Below are positions 1-10,237 of a stretch of DNA of 64,000 nucleotides, in pieces. The stretch lies in assembly GCA_015680685.1 (NCBI GenBank), contig MNCI01016508.1, positions 10,176 to 74,175 on the forward strand. Reading direction: 5' to 3'. A program made the translations under genes and the position numbers. Source of the DNA: Gnetum montanum. Lineage: Eukaryota; Streptophyta; Gnetopsida; Gnetales; Gnetaceae. Each line of letters starts with the position of its first letter. The first letter of the stretch is position 1. Below the pieces are notes generated by a model. It saw nothing but the letters and a program-made list of their open reading frames with translations, did no database searches and was not told the origin of the DNA.

Positions 1-1084
1 CATGAGCTATGTCTGGCCTAGTACATACCATAGCATACATCAAGCTTCCAACTACTGAAGGGTAAGGTACTTTGGCCATGTGTTTTCTCTCCTCACCTAT
101 CTTTGGTGCCTGTTCCTAGTAGAGATGAACATTGATTCCCATAGGAGTATTTCTGATCTTGGCATCTTGAAGACTAAACTTTTTCAGCAACTTTCCTATG
201 TACTTTTCTTGAGATAGCTTCAGTAGTCCCTCTGATCTATCTCTAGATATTCTCATCCCAAGTATCTGCTTAGCTAGCCCCAAGTCTTTCATCTCAAATT
301 TTCTTGCCAATTGCTGCTTTAAGCTATTGATCTCCTTCATGCTAGTCCCTACAACTAGCATATCATCAACATATAATAACAATATTATATAATAGTCATT
401 AGTATTCTTGAAATAGCAGTAGTGATCCATCTTGCTTCGAACAAAGTCATTTTTACACATAAATCCATCAAACTTTTTGTACCATTGCCTTAGAGCCTGC
501 TTCAACCCATACAAGCTTTTCTTCAATTTAAACACCAAATTTTCCCTCCCTGGAACTTGGAAGCCTTTAGGTTGTGTCATGTAAATGTCTTCTTCAAGGT
601 CACCATGTAGAAATGCAGTTTTGACATCGAGCTGCTCTAGATGCAAATCATTAGTAGCCACAATACTTAGCACTACTCTAATAGTAGTCAACTTTACTAC
701 AGGTGAAAAAAATTTTGTGTAGTCAATTTCCATTTTCTGTTGGAAACCCTTAACTACTAACCTTGCTTTGTATCTTTTGCTGCCATCATGTTCTTTCTTG
801 ACCCTATACACCCACTTATTCTGCAATGCCTTCTTTTCTTCTGGCAACTCAGTTAGTGTCCATGTCATATTTTTGTGGAGTGACTTCATCTCATCTCTCA
901 TAGCCACCTCCCACTCAACACAATCTATTGCCTTCATTGCTTCATCCAAACATTCTGGTTCCCCGGCATCATTCAACAATAAGTAATGTAACAAGGAAAA
1001 GTACATTTCTCTATGCTTTGGTGTTCTTGCAGACCTTCTTAACTGAGGCTCTAGTGTGGCTATTTTCTGCAACGTCATTTTCAT
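1..1084 (-). pseudogene. copia reverse transcriptase, part of pol
   Basis: The RT_2-type copia polymerase makes cDNA from the element RNA. The translated frame shows the copia hallmarks LDVKTAFLHGDL and the active-site motif YVDDMLVVG, followed by KDLGLAKQILGM. An in-frame TAG lies just before 116. The same frame then reads on toward base 1 through a segment ending SLMYAMVCTRPDIAH, the usual lead-in to RNase H, which is cut by the window edge. This frame is shifted by one relative to the integrase frame (1284-1988), so an indel sits near 1060-1090. I place it as the 3' half of the same pol gene. Confidence 0.93.
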
Positions 1085-1988
1085 TTTCAGCTATCCTGTT
1101 TCGAGGATTTGCTTGAGTCCTTCCATCCACATCCCTCTCAGATATCTCTTCTAGTTCATCCTTCTCACATTCCTTTTCTTGCTTCCCTGCAATGTTGGAT
1201 TCTAAACCGAACCTATCCTTGTACACCATGTGTTCATTAAAAATGACATCCCTGTGTCTAATAATTTTCCTATTTTGATCATCCTAGAAATGATAACCAA
1301 AATTATCAGAACCATAGCCAATAAAATAACATTTCTTGGCTTTAGGATCAAGCTTATCTCTATCATTTGAATTAATATGCACATACGAGACACACCCAAA
1401 AATTTTCAAATGTGAAAGATTTACCTCCTTCCCAGTCCATACCTCCTCTGCTATTCTAAACTCCAATGGAACTGAAGGTGCTTGATTAATGAGGTAGGCT
1501 GTTGTGTTAACTACATCTCCCCAAAATAACTTTGGTAGCCCAAAGTGTATTCTCATACTCCTAGCTCTTTCATTTAAGGATCCGTTCAACAGTTCAACAA
1601 CACCGTTTTTCTCTGGCATTCTTGGAACTATCTTGATCATCTTGATCCCATTTTCTGAACAGAAATTCTTGAATTCTTGGCTATCATATTCCCCTCCATT
1701 ATCTGATTTCAAATATTTTATTTTTAAACCAGTCTGATTTTCTACTTCAGCTTTCCACCTTTTAAAAGTAGCAAACACATCAAATTTATTTTTAAGAAAA
1801 TAAACCCATACCTTCCTAGTGGAATCATCAATGAAGGTGACATAATAGCTTGAGCCTCTAAGAGACTTCACTGGAGCTGGCCCCCATACATCTGAATGCA
1901 CTAGTTCAAGCTTTTGAGTCTGTGATATCCTCCCTATCTTTGAGAAAGTAACTCGTTTTTGCTTCCCATAAACATAATCTTCACACAA
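1085..1988 (-). pseudogene. copia integrase, part of pol
   Basis: The integrase core inserts element cDNA into chromosomes. Visible catalytic acidic residues are D in LVHSDVWGP, D in KSDNGGEY and E in KNGVVELLN, with about the usual copia spacing, so the DDE triad looks preserved. A TAG at the end of FGYHF (TGG in relatives, by inference) interrupts the frame near 1284. The frame then continues through an acidic linker rich in E, D and N to about 1011. It is in the same frame as the gag-protease segment upstream and out of frame with the RT segment. Confidence 0.92.
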
Positions 1989-2027
1989 GCCAACATCATC
2001 ACACTTAAACTTTGGTAATTTTCCCTT

Positions 2028-3320
2028 TCAATTCAACAACTTCATACCTTTTTCGCTCATGTTCCCAAGTCTTTGGTGCCATAGGACTAAATCACCATCA
2101 TAGTTAGCAACTGCAACTGCATCTTTCTTTGCTGTAGTCATATACAATGTTCCCACCTTATTGCCTCGTGCAACAACCAAGTTTCCCTTGGTAATCTTCC
2201 ATGATCTATCGCCAAATGTTGTTGTATACCCATCCAAATCCATATGACTCATGGAGATTAATTTTTCCTTAAGTCTAGGAACATGTCTTACATCTTGCAA
2301 TTTCCATTGCATCCCTTGGGTGGTCTTTATTTGAACTTCACCCTTCCCCACAATATCCAAAGTTTCATCATATGCAAGATAAACCTTTCCCAACTTCCTT
2401 GCAACATAATTGTGTAACAATTCCTTCCATGGAGTGGAGTGGAATGAAGCACTTGAATCTAGAATCCAAGATTCAATGGGATTGTCCACACAGCAAATCA
2501 AAGCATCAGCAATAATCTCCTCTGCTGCATTCACTGATTCATCATCTTGAGTGTGATTTTTCTTCTTCTTTGGTGCCCTGCACTGATTTCTAAAGTGACC
2601 CTTCTTGTCACAATTCCAACAAACAACTTCCCTATGATTTTTAGATTTTCCTCTACCTCTAGACTTCGATATACCATTACCATGGTTTTGACCATGTTGT
2701 GAGCTCCTACCTCTACTTTCTGTATTCAAAGCAGACCCTGAGGATTTGCTTGACTCCCTTCTGTGAATGTCCTCGCTAAGAATCAAGTCTCGAATATCAT
2801 TCAACTGTAATTTTAAAGTACCTGATGAGCTACTCACAGCAGTCACTGTTGCAGACCAACTCTCTGGCAAAAATGACAGCAAAATCAATGCCTGGATTTC
2901 GTCCTCAAAGGTGATTGCCACTGAATTCAATTGACTAATTATCGTATTGAATTCATTGATGTGATTTGTAACTGATGCACCTTCACCCATCTTTAGATTG
3001 AACAACCGATGCATCAAAGATACCTTGTTTGCAGTAGATGGCTTTTCATACACACTTGACAACGTTTTCATTAAACCTACAGTGGTTGTCTCATTAACAA
3101 TGTTGAATGAGACGTTTCTTGCCAATGTCAATCTAATCACACCAAGTTCCTGGCGATCTAAGAGATTCCAATCTTCTTAATCCATTTGATCTAGCTTCTT
3201 CCCTAGCAACAGTTTATGCAACTTCTTTTGATACAGATAATCTTCAATCTGCATCTTCCAGAACCCAAAGTCTGTTCCATCGAATTTGTCGATTTGGACT
3301 TTCCCGTCCTCGGATGCCAT
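2028..3320 (-). pseudogene. copia gag, protease and pre-integrase segment
   Basis: The likely start is the ATG at 3320-3318, just inside the primer site, giving MASEDGKVQIDKFDGTDFGF, a typical copia gag N-terminus. A TAA at 3177-3179 breaks the frame. Downstream are the UBN2-type gag region, a CCHC zinc knuckle (CWNCDKKGHFRNQC) and a basic linker. The retropepsin site reads ILDSSASFH where DSGAS-type is usual, so the glycine after the catalytic D-S pair is replaced. The pre-integrase motif LWHQRLGNMSEKG follows. The segment stops at a TGA after MKLLN, then continues in frame into integrase. The stops and the altered protease site make this copy non-functional. Confidence 0.93.
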
Positions 3321-3337
3321 TGCTCCTACTAATTCGT

Positions 3338-3349
3338 GCTCTGATACCA
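3338..3349 (-). other. copia primer-binding site (tRNA-iMet)
   Basis: On the minus strand this reads TGGTATCAGAGC, complementary to the 3' end of plant initiator methionine tRNA. It is separated from the LTR end by two bases (AC). This is the usual first-strand primer site of plant copia elements and fixes the LTR boundary. Confidence 0.93.
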
Positions 3350-3351
3350 GT

Positions 3352-3650
3352 TGTTATATTCAGGACAGATAAAGAACCCAAGAAAAAGAAAACACATTCA
3401 ACACACAGCTTTGTGTGGCGTTTAAGCAAGTACACCCCCAGAAATGCATGAGAATTGTTATTAAATAATTTTTGCTAGATACAATTATGGTTACAAAAAC
3501 GTTTTTTGGGCCGTTACAGAAGTGAACGGAAATTGGATCAGAACCACTAACTACTAGAACCAGTAACTACTGCTAACTATTGCTCATTGCTGCTAACTGG
3601 CTGCTCACTGCTGCTAACTATTGTTGGATCAGTCACCACATAACTTAACA
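3352..3650 (-). repeat. copia 5' LTR (299 bp)
   Basis: On the minus strand it begins TGTTAAGTTATGTGG and ends CCTGAATATAACA, with a 5-bp inverted terminal TGTTA/TAACA. The inner end is fixed by the adjacent primer site. The outer end is inferred from the TG...CA rule, because the second LTR is outside the window and cannot be aligned. Confidence 0.82.
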
Positions 3651-3661
3651 TATCATTGCTC

Positions 3662-4682
3662 TGATTTGAAAGAACTCCTGACTCTACACCGTTGTTTTTA
3701 GCTTCTCAGTTTTCCGAGTGATTTGAGAAGTCTCACCTACTTGAAGATGATGACCATTTCTTGCTGTCTGAAATTAAAGGGTTTCTTGGACAGAACAAAC
3801 ATGCCGTGGGGTTCCTTAAAGATTTGGCCAATTTGACTTCATAGGAGGACTATTCTCTAGTGGGGCTATCAATGGAGGAAGATGATGCCGTGGTGGTACC
3901 TTTTCATTTTCCATCCGCCTCATCCCTAAAGTGGCTTTCACTGAAAGGAGAGAAGCCATTAAGGACATTGCAAGGTGATTTTGATAAGTAGCAGAATCTT
4001 GAGTTAAATTTGTCTTCCAAATATCTCACCCAGTTGCCAGTTGAGATATGTCAGCATGGTACAAATTTAAAGAAATTGCACTTAGATGATTGCTTTGAGT
4101 TGAATAGTTTACCAGATGAAATTAGTTTCTTGACCAAGCTACATAAATTGCATTTTTCTAATTGTTCCCAGGTAAAAGTTCTTCCCGCAAGCTTTCAACA
4201 TCTGAAAAATTTGTCCACATTGAGAGCAAGTGGCAGACTTCACACCTCAGTTGTGCTCTTGTCTAGTCAATCTAGAGGAGTTGGAGTTACGAAATTGCTC
4301 TGAAGAAATGGAGAACCTGCCAGACAACATAAGTATGTTATTTAAATTGAAAACAGCAGAGCTCAAAAACTGCCCTGGTCTGAAGAATCTGCCCCAAAGC
4401 ATAAGCTTGTTCTCTACATTACAAACATTGAAATTGGAGTATTGCTCTCAGCTAAACAGTCTACCAGAAGACATCGGCATGTTAACTAACTTAGAGGAGT
4501 TGGGTTGTGAAAACATTCAAGTGACAGCTCTGCCTCAGGGTTTCACAAATTTAAGAAACTTGAGGCAGTTACAATTATCTAAATGTGCTATGTTGACGGA
4601 AGATGCCATGGACATCATATTACAGTTCAAAAATCTTGAAAACTTGATAATTACAGACAGCAATGCTCTAATTTGTAGATAG
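3662..4682 (+). pseudogene. LRR disease-resistance-type pseudogene fragment
   Basis: The decayed frame runs from 3662 in one phase to about 4303, with in-frame stops near 3719, 3842 and 3989. It continues in another phase from about 4230 to the stop at 4682, so there is a frameshift near 4230. The product is a chain of plant-type leucine-rich repeats, for example NLKKLHLDDCFELNSLPDEI and LQTLKLEYCSQLNSLPEDIG, with the repeating L..L.L..C..L..LP spacing of the LRR end of NBS-LRR immune receptors. No P-loop or NB-ARC motifs are visible; the copia LTR begins just upstream and may have cut the gene there. A complete receptor is normally much longer, so this is a 3' remnant. I infer the receptor family from the LRR style only. 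Confidence 0.82.
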
Positions 4683-5500
4683 AGATACCTTCGGAGCAGT
4701 CAGGGCCTCCCCCAATCAAATGAAATATATATTTATGATTAGAATTTAAGGAGTTATTTATGGAGAAGGCGCTGCATTTGTGGAAAATGAGCCACTTCAA
4801 AAAAATATCTTTCTTGCCAGCTACAGTTGCAGAAAGAGGGTACTCTTTGACCAGTTGTTGAAGGCTCATTAATCTTTCATCTTAGCACAATCACACTGAA
4901 AATTGAAACTGCATACCCATTCCCAGTGTATTGCAAATTTCAGGGACAATTAGAAGTTTGTAAGGTTCATAAAATGCATTATAGGTGCACATACTTGGGT
5001 TGGCTTCTTCAATTTCTTAGATATATATTTTTATTGGCTAATTAAACAAAAAATAGTCACGGTGTGCGTCTCTGTGTTTGTTGTGTATTCTGTCCAGCTA
5101 GATGAGTTTACGAAGCTATTTTAGAAATGATAATGGATATTCTATCCTTCATCCTCTGACATCTTCTGTATATATGATATTTTTAGAGGTCAGCTTACAT
5201 TCATCTGGTCATTAATTTATGATACCTCAGTAAAATATAATTTGTGGTAATCTTATTGGTAGTAAACTTAAGATTGTATGTATAACGAGGATTTTAAGAA
5301 TATGGGTTAACCTAAAATATCCTGGTCCTGTACATCAATCAATCTGATTATGGTCCCGTTTCTGCGGATGGATCTTCGTAAATGACACTTGCAAACATCA
5401 GGTGATCTTTCACAGTTTATCATTTACTTCGATGCTTGTCTTTAAAATTTATGGCTCTGTTATTTTTCAGTAGTTAGTCGGATCTACCAATTCTATCAAA

Positions 5501-5694
5501 AAAGGCTTGGAAGAAATGATATGTTGTAGTTCTTGGGATAGTTGTCATTTTCTATCTGATTTTATTTCTAAAATCTAGAATATGATGAAAAACTTGACAA
5601 AGGCATGGAAGAAATGATATGTTGTAGTTCTTGGATAGTTGTCATTTTCTATCTGATTTTATTTCTAAAATCTAGAATATGATGAAAAATTTGA
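5501..5694. repeat. two-copy tandem duplication, period 98 bp
   Basis: The stretch starting AAAGGCTTGGAAGAAATGAT (5501) is repeated starting AAAGGCATGGAAGAAATGAT (5599). Only a few substitutions and a one-base indel separate the copies, so the duplication is recent compared with the surrounding decay. Confidence 0.9.
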
Positions 5695-6615
5695 ATATCA
5701 AAGAATCCTGAACAATTTTCTTGACTCAGTTAATTCCATAGAGTTTCCTACAAATAACTCTGTACAAATAAGTACCAACAGACAAATAGAGATACCAACT
5801 CTATAGATCGAAGCATATTATTTGTTGAAAATCTTAAAGTAAAAAGTTGGACGTGTATTTCTTTAAAGTATCACGATGTGTGATGTGTGTTGAAGTCTTT
5901 CTTGTGAGGCCTGTCTGAGGTCTTCATTCTTTCTGTAAAATTAAGAAAACAAAAACATAAACATCATCTATTCCCTGTTTTACTCTCGTGTGTTTTGTAA
6001 AAAGATCTCTTCTTAAGGATCCTCATGTTTTCAAAATGCTGAAGTTATATTTACGACATCATTTTTTGATCATTGTGATGTGATGATCTCTAGTGTTATG
6101 CTTATGCTTATGATCTGTGCATTCCAACATCAATTCAAATATTAATCTTTGTTGACTTTTTTTCAATTATCATTCTAATACAAGAAAGGGTTTGAATCAC
6201 TTGAAGAGGTTAGACTTTCCTTTATCCATGGACCCTTCTACAAGCTTTGAAGGTCTGGGTGATGATCCTTTAATAAAAAATTGCCATTTTTGAATATAAT
6301 CATAAGCCTAATGCAAATGTTAATATAACCAATCAGAAAGATGAAGACCAATAAAGGTCAATAACTAAGCCAAGGATATAATCCATTGATGACTAGTATT
6401 GTTAAGCTACAAAAATCAATATAATTCAGAATGCATCTTAACCATTATTAATTTCTTGAATCTATATAAAGGTACTAAATGATAGCTACAAAAAACTGCT
6501 TTGGTTTCAAACTAGCAATGAAGGATATTAAATTCATGAGACAAAAGAAAAATTGATGTCAAAAAAGACTAACAAGACTTTGCCCAGATCCCATGAAAAT
6601 ACACTTAATTTCAAA

Positions 6616-6704
6616 TTTATATATACCACAGATAAACTTCTCTCAGTGGAGGTGGTGAATTTATATATGCCACAAATAAACTTGGCCCAATGGAGGCAGT
6701 GGAA
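6616..6704. repeat. two-copy short tandem duplication, period 44 bp
   Basis: TTTATATATACCACAGATAA (6616) and TTTATATATGCCACAAATAA (6660) begin two adjacent diverged copies, each ending in a GTGGAGG/ATGGAGG block. No function is suggested by the sequence. Confidence 0.75.
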
Positions 6705-8050
6705 AGTATACTTTATATCTATAATATCATAGCCAAAGAATTAGGGCCTGGATAATTAATGTGCTTTGAAAGATTAAATGTACTCATCAAAGAAAGAAAC
6801 CTATGTTGCTGTTATTGAGTACTAAGTAGTGACCAATTAACATAGTTAATCTTTGTGCAAATGCCCCCACAAAATCTATGAAATCCAACATTGTAATCAA
6901 GGATTTGCCTAGTATTGAGTTTGATTGCAGCACTATAAAAAGAAAACTTGAGATTCTTGAGAGTTATAAAATTGAAATGAAATCTTATTATCTTTGATCA
7001 CCTTGTGGATATAGTGAATAGTGTATATGCTATGTTTTCGAAAACATCATTAAGAATTACCAATATTTTTTGAAACAACTAAATCAAAATTGTCACTGTA
7101 ATATCCCACCTATATATAATGTACTTAAATGTAATACATTGCAATAAGAAATGTAGTGTTTATCTTCAATATTATTGTACTGCATATCCCAACATATTCA
7201 TTGTTCACAAATAATTTAATGTCAACCAATTGCAACTTTGAAATAATACAAGGAATAATACTTGTAGTTGTAATCTATGAAAAGCAAGTTGTTAATCATG
7301 ACAATGAAGGTTTGCCCCAATAGTCTATTGATTTTACTTCAACTTTTAAGCTAAGAGCCTTAGCCATTAGAATCAACAAATAACAAATAAAGATGTCATT
7401 TGTATGACATAATAAGAAAATAAAATCCTCTTAAAACCTTTTAAATGTACTGGTAGGATTTAAAAAACAACCTATGCCTTTGATGTTATATCATACCTCT
7501 ATTTTATCATGTTTGATAGACATTCATAAAGGATCAATTCATGAGCTTAAAACAAGAAACTTTAGTCACCTTTCTATATGACAAGTATTCATATTGAAAT
7601 TTCATGGTACACAACTCAAGTACTATTTCACTTTCATTGTTGTATGAAAATCTATTAACAATCCATACTATAATTTCTATGTAATAATTACATTGTATCA
7701 TCATCATCATTCTAACCTTGTTCAAAAAAAATAGTGTGGGCTTGATAATTGAATCATATGTTTTATAAACATCCACAAAGCATACAATAAACATCTATAT
7801 TTTCATTTCATTTTGAAATCCTTGAGTTGTGTAGTGTATAGAATTAGTATGCTTCAAAAAAATTAAAAAAAAAAAAGAAAAACAAATGAAACCCTTACCC
7901 ACATAGTAAGGTAGATGTGACCTACTATATAATAGTGTTTTACCATAGGACTACTCCACTACTTTCATACTTGTAGGTGGAGGCAAGTATTGAAATATAC
8001 TTTCCTAATTATTATTTGATTTAAAATAATTATAAATAGTGTTAGAAATT

Positions 8051-8133
8051 AACAATGAAGTATTAGCTTCGTGGTAAGAGTCTTAGTTTAGTAACTCCAT
8101 ATCATAAGTTTAATTCCACTAGGTAATACTAAG
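8051..8133 (+). mobile_element. SINE-like tRNA-derived fragment, copy 1
   Basis: It resembles the pieces at 36698 and 37528. AACAATGAAGTATTAGC is followed by an A-box-like TAGCTTCGTGGTAAG, and about 40 bases later by a weak B-box-like AGTTTAATTCC, ending GGTAATACTAAG. Two internal Pol III boxes at tRNA spacing in several related copies suggest a short interspersed element rather than a tRNA gene; no cloverleaf is evident. Confidence 0.4.
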
Positions 8134-8456
8134 TTTTAAAATAAAAAGAATAATATAATTTAAAACCTAAATAATATTATTTCTTAAAAAGGTAAATACA
8201 TATAATCAATAATAATCATTCTTTAATATAGCAGAACTTACACTCGACAAAGAGTTAAAGAGTACCCATGTAAAAAAATGTGACTTCACAATTATTCTTT
8301 AAAGCTAGGTGACAATTAACATACCTCAAAATTATAGTTATTTAGGTTTAATAATCACAAGTAGGATCTATGTATTAACTAGATGATTAGTTTTGGAATG
8401 AAGACTCTTTATTCTTTTAGAAAGAAACACACACAAAAATTTAATTATGCCATAAG

Positions 8457-8461
8457 CTATT
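8457..8461 (+). repeat. target-site duplication of element B, left copy (CTATT)
   Basis: CTATT immediately precedes the left LTR start (8462) and is repeated exactly after the right LTR end at 15897-15901. This is the 5-bp duplication expected from Ty3/gypsy integration. Confidence 0.95.
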
Positions 8462-9853
8462 TGTTGAGGTCAACTTTCACCCATGCTAGGCATGGGGCCT
8501 TGTTGAACTAGTTTAAGATTAAAACCATGAAATATAAAATTTTAAAATTAAAAATACACTAAAAATAAAACATAAATTAAGGCTTAAATCTCTTGGGTTT
8601 TTACGTGAAAAAGGTGGGCCAGCGACTTAGGGTTAGGTTTCTTCTCCCTCCGACAGCCGCTAGAAAACAGGGAGGGAGGAGCACGTTAGGGGGAAGAGAG
8701 AGATTGGCTGCGGGCTTCTCTTACAGATCCGCCGCAGCCTGCAGCATCTTCTGTTCACCACCTCGCTTTTCTGCCTTCGCCGCCCGCGCCTACGCAACTG
8801 TTCCCGCCGCTGCTGCTATTTTCTGCTGCCGTAGTCCCGTTGCTGTTCCGACGCCGCTGCTGCTGCATCGCCACCTCCACGTCTGCTACACACCAGCCTC
8901 CCTTCTTTTTCTCACCGCAGACACTGTTTCTCCGCCTGCCGCTACTGGTTTCTCCACCATGCAGCACCACCTGTTCGGCCACCACCCGCGCTGCCATCTG
9001 TCCGCCGCACCGTCGCTGGTTTCTGCCGTCCGTGTCGTCGTTGGTTTCTGCCACCCGCACCGTCGCTATTTTCTTCCGTCCGCGCCGTTGCTATGCATCC
9101 TGCTCCTCCCTTTCCGCGCGTGGAACAACGTCTTCTCTCTGTTCTTTTTTCTACCCGCAGCAGCACGCTCGTGCCTGCATGCTCCGTCGCTCTTCTGCAC
9201 TGCTGCATCACCCTTCTGCGCTGCTACGTTGCCTATCGACGCTGTTTCTCCTGCGTGACCTGCTGTGCGCTGCCGTTGCTGTCCACGTCGCTGCCCACGT
9301 TGCCGTTTTCTGGCCGTTGCTGTTTTCAAGGCCGTCGCTGTTTTCCGTCCACCGTGTTGCTGATTTCTGCCGCTGCTGGTTTCCTCCACCCGCTGCTGCT
9401 GGTTTCCCACCGCCGCCGCTGCGCATCCTTCTCCTGCAGCGGTACACGTGCTTGTATTTCCAGTGGCTCGAGTGCTAGCATTCCCCTTCCCACGGCTGCA
9501 CACAGACCCTACCTAGCTGCGACACATAGACCCTGCCCCGCTGCTACGCCTAAGACGACTTCTGCCTCCCACTATTTGAATATTTGAATATTTGAATTAT
9601 TTATCATTTTGCAAATTACACAAATTATCCTAAGTTTCGATATCAAATTAAATTGAAGTATTTAAATATTAAATTAAATCTAAGCTTTTATTCTGATATT
9701 TTGTTTAAAATATTGTTATTATTATTTGTCACATTGCCCTTTCTAGCTGAGACTATTCCCGGGTTTCCGTACCCATACGGGAGGCGCCCTAGGCGATAGT
9801 CTCCTAAAACGAGTTTCACAGGTGTTCGCGCGTCCAAAATTTATGCATCAACA
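8462..9853 (+). repeat. element B left (5') LTR
   Basis: It is 1392 bp, beginning TGTTGAGGTCAACTTTC and ending GCATCAACA. The first 130 bases are AT-rich. From about 8600 to 9560 it is strikingly rich in C, G and T triplets (CCG, CTG, TGC) with many CpG, then AT-rich again. Long open frames on both strands here (for example 8593-9258) are products of that composition, not genes. The TATA-like box of the right LTR (TATAAAA at 14639) reads TAGAAAA here (8661). Confidence 0.95.
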
Positions 9854-9859
9854 CCTTTT

Positions 9860-9877
9860 TGGCGCTAGAAGGAGGGC
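9860..9877 (+). other. element B primer-binding site
   Basis: TGGCGCTAGAAGGAGGGC starts six bases after the LTR end. Its position and TGGCGC start are those of plant gypsy primer sites. I do not assign the tRNA. The T1 and T2 elements carry a diverged form of the same sequence. Confidence 0.75.
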
Positions 9878-10237
9878 AGTTTCTCAACCTTTTCTCTATT
9901 TTCTTTTTATGTTTCTTTTTCTTTAAAAAAAATATAGACTATCATTTCTTTCTATTTAATTTTTGCCCCTTTATTTTCAGTTTTACTGCTTTATTTTAAT
10001 TTCAAATTTTCAAAATTTCTAAATTTAAATTCTAGCAATCCTTTTAATTTATTTTTCTGAAATTTAATTTAGGTGATTTAAATTATTTTACTTTTTATTT
10101 ACTTTCCTGAAATTTTACAATTTCAATTTTCTTTGAAAATTTAAAAAATAAAAAAATAAAAAAAAATATAGTATTTAAATGTTTTTTTAATTTTTTTTAA
10201 TTTTCACAGTTTATTAGCTTTTGTTATTTTTCATTTT

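Larger units (their letters stand above)
1..3650 (-). mobile_element. Ty1/copia LTR retrotransposon, 3' end outside window
   Basis: Reading the minus strand from 3650 down gives a 5' LTR (3650-3352), a primer-binding site, then gag, protease, integrase and reverse transcriptase. That order (integrase before RT) defines Ty1/copia. The end of pol, the polypurine tract and the 3' LTR lie before base 1. The coding frame is broken by a few stops and one frameshift, so this copy cannot encode a full polyprotein, but long stretches remain open and it is moderately young. The LTR's outer edge (3650) is 11 bp from the recognisable LRR pseudogene frame. The target-site duplication cannot be tested here; the flanking five bases are TATCA (3651-3655). 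Confidence 0.95.
4683..8050. other. AT-rich intergenic sequence, no gene recognised
   Basis: There is no open frame with family resemblance on either strand. The first few hundred bases may be the 3' flank of the LRR pseudogene. Two short tandem duplications are listed separately. The ORF on the minus strand at 7534-7794 is low-complexity and gives no recognisable protein. Confidence 0.6.

Noticed and set aside
8593-9587. Several long open frames on both strands (for example 8593-9258, 8840-9478, 9066-9503)
   Set aside because: They lie inside the element B LTR in a C/G/T-triplet-rich stretch where stops are rare in all frames; no domain is visible and the same is seen in the other LTR.
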